A DNA stretch of 64,000 nt from Chitinophaga eiseniae (lineage in GTDB: Bacteria; Bacteroidota; Bacteroidia; Chitinophagales; Chitinophagaceae), in NCBI RefSeq assembly GCF_012641265.1, contig NZ_JABAHZ010000006.1:62001-126000 (forward strand), written 5' to 3'. Shown in pieces: positions 18,930-29,400 of this stretch. A program made the translations under genes and the position numbers. Each line of letters begins with the position of its first letter. Positions within the stretch are counted from its first letter, which is position 1. Below the pieces are notes generated by a model. That model worked only from the letters and a program-made list of their open reading frames with translations. It was not told the origin of the DNA and searched no databases.

Positions 18930-19449
18930 TAAATTACAATTTTATACAATTACGGCATTGAAATACAAGAGAAATTATGATACAATATATGCGGCATGCC
19001 TAATACTCTTTACATGGCCATCATTTTGCTATATCAGAGCAAAAATGACATTACGATACCATTATACCAACAATGAACTGTATAGTATCTATAATATAGA
19101 TCTCTATCAATTATATTATCTACATTCTGATACGATTATAAACAGGGCATACCATAACGCTCACGCACCTATAATATCTGAAAGAGAAAAAGACAAAAAT
19201 ATATCTGTAGGCATTTTCTTATAATTTTGAGGGTTCATCATACTCTAGCAGAGGTTACATTTGAATTTCAATTCTTGAAACAACAACTTTCAAAACATTT
19301 ATTCCTTAGAATTCAAAATTACTACGCTCCACTGCAATACACACACACTCGCATAATTTCTCTAAAAAATATAAATCGGTCATTAGCATCCAACTGCAAT
19401 ACTAATGCAATTAATTACCTCAATTTGCAGAAATAGGAAAACCCGCAAT
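18930..19449. other. Divergent AT-rich intergenic region
   Basis: About 520 bases separate the GT-C gene (minus) from the outer-membrane barrel gene (plus). Short open frames in it start at TTG or have no family resemblance. I see no gene and no clear repeat; promoters for both directions are expected here. Confidence 0.5.
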
Positions 19450-22122
19450 ATGAAGAGAATACTTCTCCTGTTTCTTATGCTTCTATCCATCACCCGGGCT
19501 CGGGGCCAAGCATCCGTAACAGGTGCTATACAAGGAAGAATATTTGACAGCCAAAGTCACCTTCCCCTATCATCAGCAACGATATATTGTTTACACATGA
19601 AAGACTCAAGCCAGGCAGATTTGACATTTAGTGATAAGAATGGAAATTTCTCTTTCCCTAATATCAAACGCGACAGATATATACTGTACATAAAATACTT
19701 AGGCTATGAAACTTTAATGTATCCCTTAACAGAACTATTAAACATCAATACCATCGACATTGGATCTATTATATTAAAAAAAACTGGATTAACGCTTGCG
19801 CCTGTGGAAATAATAGAAACTAAAAGCCCATTAAATATCAGGAAAGACACTATCGAGTTTGCCGCGAGTTACTTCAAAACAAGAACAAACTCTTCGCTTG
19901 AGGAATTATTAAAAAAAATACCAGGAGTGCAAATAGATAACGATGGAACTATCAGGTTAAATGGGGAAGTAGTTAAGTCAATATTTATTAATGGACGGCC
20001 ACTATTCGACGGTGGAGATATAAATCTAGTAACTAAAAATCTACAGGCAGATCTAATAGACAAAATACAACTAATTAGCAAAGAGCCCAACACCGGCGAT
20101 CTGGCAATCACAAGTGACGGAAAAAAAATAAAAACAATTAATCTAACGATAAAAGAAAACAAACAAAACTTATTATCTGGTGAAACAACGATTGGTGTCA
20201 GTACAGATAAGAATTTTGGCACAAAATTGAATTTGAGTAAATTCACCAATTCGCAGCAGCTATTAGCAGTTCTTAATGGCGACAATATGAACGGCGCCCT
20301 TGAGGGAATGGGCAGCAATCTTATCGGAAAAGAATCCAATAAGAACGTTGGTATAAACTACAATAAGTACATAAATGCAAAAATATCAGCAGATATATCC
20401 TATTTAATGAAAGACAAACAAAATAGCTTAGCACAAAAAAGTGCAAGAGAGACATTCACAAATAATTCAAACTATTTTTACGATCAGCAGATCAACAACA
20501 CCTCATCAAGCACAACAAACTCAATAAACATCAACTTTAGATATAAAATAGACTCAACGCAATCCATATACTTCAATACAAATTTACTTCAGTCGACCGA
20601 ATCAAGTGCCCTGGAAAATATTTACAGCTCATATAGTACCCCAGATCAGGCAGCAAATAGCGGCACAATGAATATTTCCACAAAAAGAAACAGCGAAAGC
20701 ATTAATAGCACCTTAAAATTTGAAAAAATATTTCAAAAAAAAAATAATCCATTGAGTATACTAGTCGGATACTCAGGATCTTCTGGTAAGGAAAATACAA
20801 ATAACCTCACGCAAAACGTTCTTAGACAAACTAACAATGAATCAACATCCGATACAATTAAGCAAAATAACTTCGTTAATAGAAAAACTGAACGGCTATT
20901 CTTTTCAATTGACTATGACCTCCCTCTGTATAAAAGCAGTACAATACAACTGAAACTAGCAAGTGACTACAATCTGTCTCCGCTAACCAAAAAAGTATAC
21001 GGATATAATGCTGCAAGCCACGTTATAGACAATCCAATTGACAGCCTGGGAAATAATTTCAATACAATATCATTCCAGAAATATATCAAGGCTGCTTGGC
21101 ATATCCAAAAGAAAAAATATGATTTCACATTTTCATTCGCAATTCTTCTAAGTGAGATTTCAAACAATGATATACAACTAACTCCCAATACCCAAATTAA
21201 AAGTACAAGCCTCTTACCAGGACTTACTTTTAATTACTCCCTCACTAATAGCAAAACAGTCCATTTTATTTATAAAAGGAATCCAAAATTCCCATCATTG
21301 AACAGTCTCCAACCTATACAGGATAACACTAACTTACTATATATAAAACTAGGAAATCCATCATTGAAGCCCGAACAATTAGACAACATAACGCTATCCT
21401 ATGATAATTTCAATCCCAATAATATGAGGTTTACTTCCATATCAATTGACGGAAATTTCAGCAAAGATCAAATCATTAATGGCACTTCCTCGGACTCATC
21501 GGGCCGCCAAATCATTCAGCCACTGAACGCTACAGGAGCTCACAACTTTGGCTTAAATATAACAACAAGTATCCCAACAACTGGAAAAAAAGCAGTATTC
21601 AGTACTGTCACGAATTGCAGAGTTGGAAAAGATATCAACTTTGTGAATGGAGATAAGGGATACTACAAAAATCTAACTATAAATCAATCAGTTAAATATG
21701 AATATCTTTACAACAAATCATTAGATTTCTATATTTCCGCAGCCCTTGGCTATAACAGCGTCGGATACTCGAATAGTAGACAGAACAACAACCAATACTT
21801 TAACTACTCATTCATATTCAATGGAAATATCAACCTTCCTTTCGGAGTTGTGGTTAATGGCTTTATAAGCTATATTATATCCAACGGGCAATCTAGTGAA
21901 TACAACTTTAGAAATCTCAAAATAAATGCCTCTATCTCAAAATTTCTATTCTCAAACCAACAAGGTGTCATAAAACTTGGAGTATTGGATTTACTAAATC
22001 AAAATAGCGACATTATGCGCCAAGTAGGTGAAAACTATGTAGAGGATACCCGATCAAATGTTCAGAAAAGATTAATCATTCTAAAGTTCTCATACTTCTT
22101 TGGGAAAGGGAAAAGAAAATAA
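19450..22122 (+). CDS. TonB-dependent-receptor-like outer-membrane beta-barrel protein
   Basis: From the ATG at 19450 the protein has 890 residues; an ATG at 19405 would add 15 that spoil the signal peptide. It has a signal peptide (MKRILLLFLMLLSITRARGQ), a carboxypeptidase-like regulatory beta domain (about 25-110, GRIFDSQSHLPLSSATIY), a plug-like region (about 130-230, LEELLKKIPGVQIDNDGTI and FINGRPLFDGGD) and a long barrel ending LKFSYFFGKGKRK. This matches the Bacteroidota outer-membrane barrel family with TonB plug (OMP_b-brl_3 type). It has no STN domain and no SusD partner next to it. The substrate is unknown; export or import of peptides is only one possibility. Confidence 0.8.
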   Translation: MKRILLLFLMLLSITRARGQASVTGAIQGRIFDSQSHLPLSSATIYCLHMKDSSQADLTFSDKNGNFSFPNIKRDRYILYIKYLGYETLMYPLTELLNINTIDIGSIILKKTGLTLAPVEIIETKSPLNIRKDTIEFAASYFKTRTNSSLEELLKKIPGVQIDNDGTIRLNGEVVKSIFINGRPLFDGGDINLVTKNLQADLIDKIQLISKEPNTGDLAITSDGKKIKTINLTIKENKQNLLSGETTIGVSTDKNFGTKLNLSKFTNSQQLLAVLNGDNMNGALEGMGSNLIGKESNKNVGINYNKYINAKISADISYLMKDKQNSLAQKSARETFTNNSNYFYDQQINNTSSSTTNSININFRYKIDSTQSIYFNTNLLQSTESSALENIYSSYSTPDQAANSGTMNISTKRNSESINSTLKFEKIFQKKNNPLSILVGYSGSSGKENTNNLTQNVLRQTNNESTSDTIKQNNFVNRKTERLFFSIDYDLPLYKSSTIQLKLASDYNLSPLTKKVYGYNAASHVIDNPIDSLGNNFNTISFQKYIKAAWHIQKKKYDFTFSFAILLSEISNNDIQLTPNTQIKSTSLLPGLTFNYSLTNSKTVHFIYKRNPKFPSLNSLQPIQDNTNLLYIKLGNPSLKPEQLDNITLSYDNFNPNNMRFTSISIDGNFSKDQIINGTSSDSSGRQIIQPLNATGAHNFGLNITTSIPTTGKKAVFSTVTNCRVGKDINFVNGDKGYYKNLTINQSVKYEYLYNKSLDFYISAALGYNSVGYSNSRQNNNQYFNYSFIFNGNINLPFGVVVNGFISYIISNGQSSEYNFRNLKINASISKFLFSNQQGVIKLGVLDLLNQNSDIMRQVGENYVEDTRSNVQKRLIILKFSYFFGKGKRK

Positions 22123-22260
22123 GTATTGAAAACCTATTTAAAAACAAAGAAACATTGACATCTTAATAAGTATTAATAAAATAAAAATAAGATGTGAATA
22201 CTCGGACTACGGTTGACAGAGCAAATATACATTTTGAACTGGATTTTAAATCTTTTTTAA

Positions 22261-22290
22261 GGGGAAGGCGCTGCTGCCGCGCCATTCCCC
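22261..22290. terminator. GC-rich hairpin inside IS481-type element
   Basis: GGGGAA-GGCGC and GCGCC-ATTCCCC arms form a strong stem in an otherwise AT-rich stretch, just beyond the transposase stop. There is no good T-run on either strand, so it may limit readthrough or expression of the element rather than act as a classical terminator. Confidence 0.45.
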
Positions 22291-22323
22291 TTACCCCATC
22301 CCGGCAGGGATTTCAAACAATGG

Positions 22324-23238
22324 CTACGTTTTAGACTGCAGCCGTTCTCTAAGTATTTCGTAGGGCGTTTTGCCCTTCAGTGCAGCATTGGGCCTATGGC
22401 AGTTATAGAAGTTCTCCCACTCCTGCAGCTTCTTATTGATGTCAATGTCGTCTGTGTAGTCAAGCAGCTGGTAAAACTCTTGTTGATCGGTCAAATGGGA
22501 CCGCTCTACTTTGCCGTTTAAATGTGGGCTGGCTTTTTTGATGTACACATGCCGAATGCCCAAATCTTCGCAATGCCAATGAAATTGCGCCTGAAATTCA
22601 TGTCCGTTATCGGTTTGGATAGTATGAATCCGGAATGGAAATTTACTCCGTATATAGTCTACAAATTGAATTGCACAGCTTTGATTATGCTTGTTATATA
22701 TTTTCAATGCCCGCGCTCTTGTTGCGTCATCAATTGCCGTATATTGGAAGCGCTTAACCTCTTTCCCAGAGGACTTATCAGTAAAAGACAAAAATTTAAC
22801 ATCAACCTGGATTCTATGTCCCGGCACCTGTTTTTCGTATCTTTTAAATTGTTCCATGGACCTTTTTCGCTGATTTTGTGGCAATTTATTCAGCCCGTTT
22901 CTTTTAAGAACATTGTATACTCCCGCAGGAGAAACAGCAATATCATGATAACGTTTCATGTACCATGATATTCGCAACTGCCCTAAATGGTAAGTGGTTC
23001 TTAAGTGTATAATCTGAGCTTCAATATCAGCTGCAATACGTAGCTTCGGATTTTCAGGACAGGGTTTACTATTAATTAAGGCGCTTTCGCCTTCATTTTC
23101 ATAGTCCTTCTTCCATTTATAGTAGGTTTCCCTGGATATACCAAAGTATCGACAGGTTTTTGATACATTCCCGGACTCTTGTCCATGTTGAATTATTCTA
23201 AGCTTTCTACGAATATCTGATAGTTCCTTTGGGCTCAT
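22324..23238 (-). CDS. IS481-family transposase
   Basis: The protein has 304 residues from the ATG at 23238; a TTG at 23274 could extend it by 12. An N-terminal helix-turn-helix (NVSKTCRYFGISRETYYKWK) is followed by an rve integrase core with Asp146 (QVDVKFL), Asp210 (TDNGHEF) and Glu245 (GKVERS), the DDE triad. The C-terminal YNCHRPNAALKGKTPYE box is typical for IS481/IS3-like enzymes. The frame is intact. Confidence 0.9.
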   Translation of the reverse strand: MSPKELSDIRRKLRIIQHGQESGNVSKTCRYFGISRETYYKWKKDYENEGESALINSKPCPENPKLRIAADIEAQIIHLRTTYHLGQLRISWYMKRYHDIAVSPAGVYNVLKRNGLNKLPQNQRKRSMEQFKRYEKQVPGHRIQVDVKFLSFTDKSSGKEVKRFQYTAIDDATRARALKIYNKHNQSCAIQFVDYIRSKFPFRIHTIQTDNGHEFQAQFHWHCEDLGIRHVYIKKASPHLNGKVERSHLTDQQEFYQLLDYTDDIDINKKLQEWENFYNCHRPNAALKGKTPYEILRERLQSKT

Positions 23239-23338
23239 ATATAGACATTTGATTGACAAGATAAAAACTGTCAACCAAAGTCATGATTTCCATAAATAAG
23301 AAAACAACTATTCCAAATTAGTATATTCGGAAAATTCC

Positions 23339-26119
23339 TTATCGTCTATACGACGCTGGAAAAGAGTCTCTCAAAAGGCCTCTTCCGGGAGTAGAACTCT
23401 TATAATCTAGCTCGTAGCCACCTTTATCGTCATTCCTTTCATTTAAAGAACTTCGCGTCATCCATTTCGGTGCACGTAAATCCTTTAAATAATGATCAAA
23501 AAATTGCAACATCCTTATACGATAATCTTCCGCTGAAGCCCCAAATATACCATGTCCCCCATCGGTATACTCCAACAACCAAACCTTCTTCCCCAACCGC
23601 CTCAATGCAGTAAAAAACTCAATACTCTGGGAAAACGGAACAATACCATCATGGGTACCATGCATTAGTAACACTGGAGTATTAACCTTATCGGCATTAA
23701 AAATTGCAGAATTTTTAATATAGGCACCCGGCACTTCCCACAAAGATCCTCCCATTCTGCCCTGATGCAAATCCGATTCAAAATAATTCTGAAAGCTCAT
23801 TCCACCTTGAGTTACACTATTATAAGCACTTATCAAATCGCAAAAACCACTAGCGGAAGACGCTGCTGCAAACAAATTGGTATGTGTGACAAGATAATTG
23901 GTTTGAGAACCACCAAAACTTGCTCCAGATAGTCCTATTTTCCCACTATTTACAAATGATAATGTCGATAGATATCTCACCGCCGAAACTGCCGTTTCTA
24001 GAGTTCCCTGCATTGGCGTGCCCTTTACATAATCAATATCTAAAGCAAGCACCAGATAGCCATTACTGACCACAGTTGGAATGTTCATTTGAAGATTATG
24101 CCAAAGGTCATCAGGCATCAAGTATAAATTCAATGCAAAAGAATTTCGCTCATAGTAATAAAGAATAACGGGGTATTTCTTTGTTGAATCAAAATCCCTC
24201 GGCTTATAAAGTATGCCTTCAGTATATGTACCATTACTTTTCTTCCATTTATGCAACTCAGTTGTATACCAATTATAATTCCTTTCCGGGTAGACCTTAC
24301 TAACTCCATTAAATGTCCTAAAGTCTACAGTATAAAAATAATTAGGAGATTCAGTAGCGCTCATTCTTGTTAAAAGGTACCTATCACGACATTTTGCCTT
24401 AATAGGATAAACACCATTTGAAAACATCCAGCGATTACCTATAATTTGATATATATAGTTCCCCATAGAAAGGATTTCCAGAGATCGACTATTTCGTTCT
24501 TCTTTTAGAAATCCATTCTCCTTGGTAGTAGTATTAAATCCATTAAGAATTAAATAATCGGGTATCGTTATTGCACTATCTAAATACTGAGAAAGCCCCA
24601 ATGACAAAACTACCTTTTCCTTATATCCAAAGCCTTTAGTGAGGTTAATCGCTCTTCTGGAACCTGTCGGATCAACTTCCCATATATCAAATCTGTCATA
24701 AATCAATACCGTCTTATCATTTTTTGTCCAAGTAGCAATTCCCCTTGCATTTGCACAATTTTCATCGTCATCATAATTTATCCAAGAAGCAGCAATGTTA
24801 CCTGTAATATTTCTATAAATATGAGAGGCTATATCATAACTATAATAATTCTCATTGGCACGATCATAGTATATTACATACTTTCCCTCCGGGGAAAGCC
24901 ATACCATGTCGTTCCCGTTAATATTCAATTCGTATTTTTCGCCTTTCATTAATGACTTAATCCAATAAGTCTTCTGAGCTGCAATATTCCAATAAGCCTC
25001 AGCCAGATTAGCGCTTTGAGGCGAATGCAGGATCAAAAAGACATTGTTACCTTTATTTTTCGCAATAACATTTTCATTCCTATCAATCAGAATTGTTACT
25101 TCGCGATTATTAATATTACAAACTGCATCATACGCTGGTACACTTGTACTTTCCTCCATCTGTTGGGGTTGCAATTTTACATCCAGATAGCTCCACACAA
25201 CAACATTTGACTGGATTTTCGTCCTTTCCATTTCAATATCTTTTTCCTTCACATAAAAGAAAACATACCTTCCATCCTCACTCATTGCAGATAAATAATC
25301 CAATTTCACTCCTCTTTCTGCTATAAGAGAAGAATCGTTCACGAGAACAAAAGGTGCTCCCAAGTTTACCCTACAGCAAAAAATGGACTTTCGAGTTTCT
25401 TTCATTTCTGAAACTAAAAAAACAATTTGTGTTCCATTTCTGTCAACCAAGATTCGATCCACATGCTGATTTCCTGTCCACAAGACAGTCACTTTCTTAC
25501 TCAAAAAATCAACAAGAATAAGACTTTGTTCGACATTCCCATTGAGCGTATCTACTCTATTCATTATTAATTGGCGGCCACTTTCACTCATAACAAACTT
25601 GTCTACTGACCTATAGACTTCCTTCTCATTGGAAATAAAATTCCAAACAATTAGTTCATTGCCAATACGCCTTCTATAGACTCCCCATTTACCACCACCA
25701 TCCATCGGACCTTCAAACGACTCTGTGCGATCAACTAGCTCAATTTGAGAATTGCCCAGCTTAACTATACACAAAGAATCTCCATTCTGCACAAATATGG
25801 CTGCTTTGCTATCTGGAGTAAATTGTACGCTTTGGACAAATGGCACTTGATATTCCCAACTCCCATCATATCTCTTCAATACAAGTGTACGGTGTCCGAT
25901 AGGCTGATTATCGATAAAATATGAAACATACAGACCATTATTTGTAATAGCTCCATTAGCCACAGATGTCCACTCCCTATAGGCATTTGACGCCAATACA
26001 TTCGAAACATTCTTTGCAGAATCCGGCTCCTGACAATAAGAACTCATGCAAAGACAGCAAAGCAAAACAAAGCAGAAAAGTGATTTCATTCTTCTTGTAA
26101 TTAATCTCTTAATAACCAT
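23339..26119 (-). CDS. S9-family (prolyl oligopeptidase-like) serine peptidase
   Basis: The protein has 926 residues. A signal peptide starts at Met11 (MKSLFCFVLLCCLCMSSYCQ; ATG at 26089), then a beta-propeller region (about 40-590) and an alpha/beta-hydrolase domain with Ser734 (GASFGG), Asp824 (HGTHDG) and His856 (GGHGIFG), counted from the first ATG at 26119. All triad residues are canonical, unlike the variant elbow in the paralogue at 10445. It is divergent from the SusC-type gene at 26484. Secreted S9 enzymes cut short peptides, often after proline. Its location beside a SusC/SusD pair suggests peptide or glycopeptide use. Confidence 0.9.
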   Translation of the reverse strand: MVIKRLITRRMKSLFCFVLLCCLCMSSYCQEPDSAKNVSNVLASNAYREWTSVANGAITNNGLYVSYFIDNQPIGHRTLVLKRYDGSWEYQVPFVQSVQFTPDSKAAIFVQNGDSLCIVKLGNSQIELVDRTESFEGPMDGGGKWGVYRRRIGNELIVWNFISNEKEVYRSVDKFVMSESGRQLIMNRVDTLNGNVEQSLILVDFLSKKVTVLWTGNQHVDRILVDRNGTQIVFLVSEMKETRKSIFCCRVNLGAPFVLVNDSSLIAERGVKLDYLSAMSEDGRYVFFYVKEKDIEMERTKIQSNVVVWSYLDVKLQPQQMEESTSVPAYDAVCNINNREVTILIDRNENVIAKNKGNNVFLILHSPQSANLAEAYWNIAAQKTYWIKSLMKGEKYELNINGNDMVWLSPEGKYVIYYDRANENYYSYDIASHIYRNITGNIAASWINYDDDENCANARGIATWTKNDKTVLIYDRFDIWEVDPTGSRRAINLTKGFGYKEKVVLSLGLSQYLDSAITIPDYLILNGFNTTTKENGFLKEERNSRSLEILSMGNYIYQIIGNRWMFSNGVYPIKAKCRDRYLLTRMSATESPNYFYTVDFRTFNGVSKVYPERNYNWYTTELHKWKKSNGTYTEGILYKPRDFDSTKKYPVILYYYERNSFALNLYLMPDDLWHNLQMNIPTVVSNGYLVLALDIDYVKGTPMQGTLETAVSAVRYLSTLSFVNSGKIGLSGASFGGSQTNYLVTHTNLFAAASSASGFCDLISAYNSVTQGGMSFQNYFESDLHQGRMGGSLWEVPGAYIKNSAIFNADKVNTPVLLMHGTHDGIVPFSQSIEFFTALRRLGKKVWLLEYTDGGHGIFGASAEDYRIRMLQFFDHYLKDLRAPKWMTRSSLNERNDDKGGYELDYKSSTPGRGLLRDSFPASYRR

Positions 26120-26483
26120 AGTTAGCTTAATAATTACTTATCATTCCGTTCATTGAATTTATCGCCTCAATGAATAAAATGAATAATGAGATTATTATCT
26201 AAGCCGCTAGGTATATGCATTGACAGATCCAAAAATAAGATGCATATATCTAGTCAGTCAACCATTCAATTTAACAACAAGTACTGCTATCTATTAACAG
26301 TATCTATCAATATATATACATCCTTAAGATATATTGAATACACACGCCAAAAGGAAAAGGTACTATAAAGCGGCTATAAATAACCACTGCTACTATATAT
26401 AGTTAAATAGTGGTACCTCCTAGCTGCGCTAGGGGTATTATAAATATCAACTAAAATCATGTACCCGAATAAAAAGTCATCTT
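26120..26483. other. Divergent intergenic region with palindromes
   Basis: This spacer separates the S9 peptidase (minus) and SusC-type gene (plus). It holds a perfect 12-base palindrome ACTATATATAGT (26392-26403) and a hairpin with arms CCTAGC and GCTAGG near 26418-26432. Either might bind a regulator or shape the SusC leader; no gene is seen. Confidence 0.45.
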
Positions 26484-29400
26484 ATGGCAAGTTCAACAAA
26501 ATGTAAGTTAATAGGGCGATCAATAACAATAGTCATACTCATTTTAATAACGATTAATTCGCAATCGACATTTGGCAATGCCAAAAGGCAGGTACATAAG
26601 ATAACCCTTTCTGCGACCAATGTTCCATTAAAAACTGTATTCAAAGAAATATATCAACAAACTGGGCTTATTATAAATAACAACACACACGAAACTTCCC
26701 TTAGCGAAGACAAGAAAATTAGTGTAAATTTTAAACAAACTGACCTGCCGGAAGTCATGAAATTCCTTCTAAATGATTCCGAAAATCTATCTTTCAAAAT
26801 AAATGATCAAAGCGTACTGATATTTAAGAAATCGTATATAAACAATCTCATTCCCTCGCCTGTAAATATACCTGATACGATTTCTACATCCTTTCAACTA
26901 TCAGGAAAAATTATAGACATGGCTGGAAATCCAATTCCAGGAGCTGTTGTCAGGCTTAAAGATACCAAGCGAGGTGCTATTACAAATCCAGATGGGAGCT
27001 TCAAAATGGGCGATGTTGAGGTAGGCAACACATTAATTATTACTTCTATAGGATTTGAATCAACGCAATTCCTCATTACAAACAAGAATGTACTAATTCA
27101 TCTAAAATCTTACACCACCATTTTGGATGAGAAGGTAGTTATTGCATATGGAAGTACAACTAAAAAGCTAAACACAGGAAACATAACCAGCATAAAAGGT
27201 AATGAAATAGAAAAACAACCAGTCGGCGATGCTTTACTTGCCCTACAAGGAAGAGTCGCTGGCGTTGAGATCCAACAAGCCTCCGGCCTGCCTGGATCTG
27301 GGGTTACGGTCAGAATCCAAGGTGTAAATAGCCTACGAAATGGAAATGACCCGTTCTATGTAATTGATGGTGTGCCCTACATTTCCCAACTGTTACCGAC
27401 AAACAATCAAAGTGCTGGAACCTCTGGAATACCCGGCATTACAGGTAACCCCCTAAACTATATAAACCTTGCAGATATTGAAAGCATAGAGATATTAAAA
27501 GATGCGGATGCTACAGCTATTTACGGGTCAAGGGCAGCTAACGGAGCAATACTCATTACAACGAAAAAAGGAAAAGTTGGAGAAGTAAGAACCAATGCTA
27601 CAGTTCAAACTGGCTGGAGCGAGATTGGACACATGATAAATATGCTCAACACCAAAGACTATCTTGCAATGCGTCGCGAGGCATTAAAAAATGATGGAAC
27701 AACCCCTTCTGCATATGATTGGGATCTAAATGGAGATTGGGATACAACAAGGAACACAAATTGGCAAAAGTACTTAATTGGCCACCCAGCTCAGTTCACT
27801 GATATCCAGACAAGCGTCTCAGGTGGAACCAAGCAAACACAATTTCTGGTAGGCACAGGATATAATAAACAAAATACTGTAATGCCAGGAAGGTTTACTG
27901 ACACAAAAGGATCATTACATTTTAATATAAACAGTACTTCTACAAATCAAAAATTCAAGTTACAGTTATCTGCTTCTTATCTCTTTGACAACAATAAACT
28001 TCCTGCTACGGATTTAACACCAGCTGCCGTTTGGACAGCTCCCAATGCTCCCAATCCTTATAAACCCGACGGCAGCTTTAATTGGCAACCAAACGTAAAT
28101 GGCTCTACAACCTTTTTCTTCAATCCAATTGCACCTCTTGGAATTAAAAGCACAAATAAAACAAACAATCTAACCAGTAATATGGTTCTCAGCTATGAGA
28201 TTATTCCCGGCCTCAACCTTATCAACGCTGTTGGCTATAACAATATGTCGACAAACGAGCTATTGGTGAGTCCTTTATCCAATAAAGCCCCAGAATACCT
28301 TGTTTTATTTAACAATAACAGATATAGTCAATTTCTGACAAATAGTATCAATTCGTGGCTAATAGATCCTCGAATTGAATACAAACGGCCTATAAACAGG
28401 GGACAACTAAATACCGTATTGGGGACGACTATTTCACAACAAAATAGCAATCAAAAAAATATACTTGCTTATGGCTTCAACAATGACCTGGCAATTGAAG
28501 ACTTGGCATCTGCTACTAGCCTGCAAGGGACAACAATAAATACTGTGTATAAATACAATGCGATTTATATTAGAATAAACTATAATTGGCTTGATAAGTA
28601 CATCGTCAACTTAACTGCAAGGAGGGATGGAAGCTCGAGGTTTGGTCCAGCCAGTCAATTCCATAACTTCGGAGCTATTGGCGCCGCTTGGATTTTTACA
28701 CAAGAGCCATTTATCCAACGAATATTTCCATTCTTCAGTTTTGGTAAAATCAGAGGCAGCTATGGCACAACCGGAAACGATCAAATTTCGGATTATCTGT
28801 TCTTGGATTTATATCAATCACAAACCGTTTCTGGAAATTCTTACCAGAATTCGCTCGGGTTAACAGCAATACGATTGACTAATCCATATTTACAGTGGGA
28901 AGAAACCAAGAAACTTCAATTCGGTTTGGAACTAGGGATATTAAAAGACCGAATGTTATTCACGGCAAATTATAATAGAAATCGATCTTCCAATCAGCTA
29001 CTAGATTTCAGGCTTCCAATAATCACCGGGTTTACAAGTGTAACAAGAAATCTTCCGGCAGTAGTACAAAATAAAGGGTGGGAATTTACAATTAGTTCAA
29101 CGAACATCAAAAACAAAAACCTCCTTTGGACAACGAGTATTAATCTTACGATACCTAAAAATCAACTGTTGTCCTACTTCGGATCTGATCACTATAATTT
29201 CATCAAAGTGGGTCAACCGTTATCCATGCAACAAGTATTTAACTATGCTGGATTAAACGACACAACGGGTCTTTATGAGTTTCGAGATTCGAAAGGTAAC
29301 CTTACCTACCAACCATCAGACCCGACTGACAAAACCGTTATTGTGAACTCAGATCCGAAATTCTACGGAGGTTTACAAAATACAGTTAATTACAAAGGAT

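Larger units (their letters stand above)
22211..23276 (-). mobile_element. IS481-type insertion sequence
   Basis: A single transposase gene is flanked by short inverted repeats, GGTTGACAG at 22211 and CTGTCAACC ending at 23276. Total length of about 1066 bases fits the family. Flanking bases do not show a clear target duplication. Its transposase gene is intact. Confidence 0.75.

Noticed and set aside
18958..19224. 88-codon frame in the AT-rich spacer
   Set aside because: It starts with TTG, has no domain and lies between divergent promoters; probably chance.
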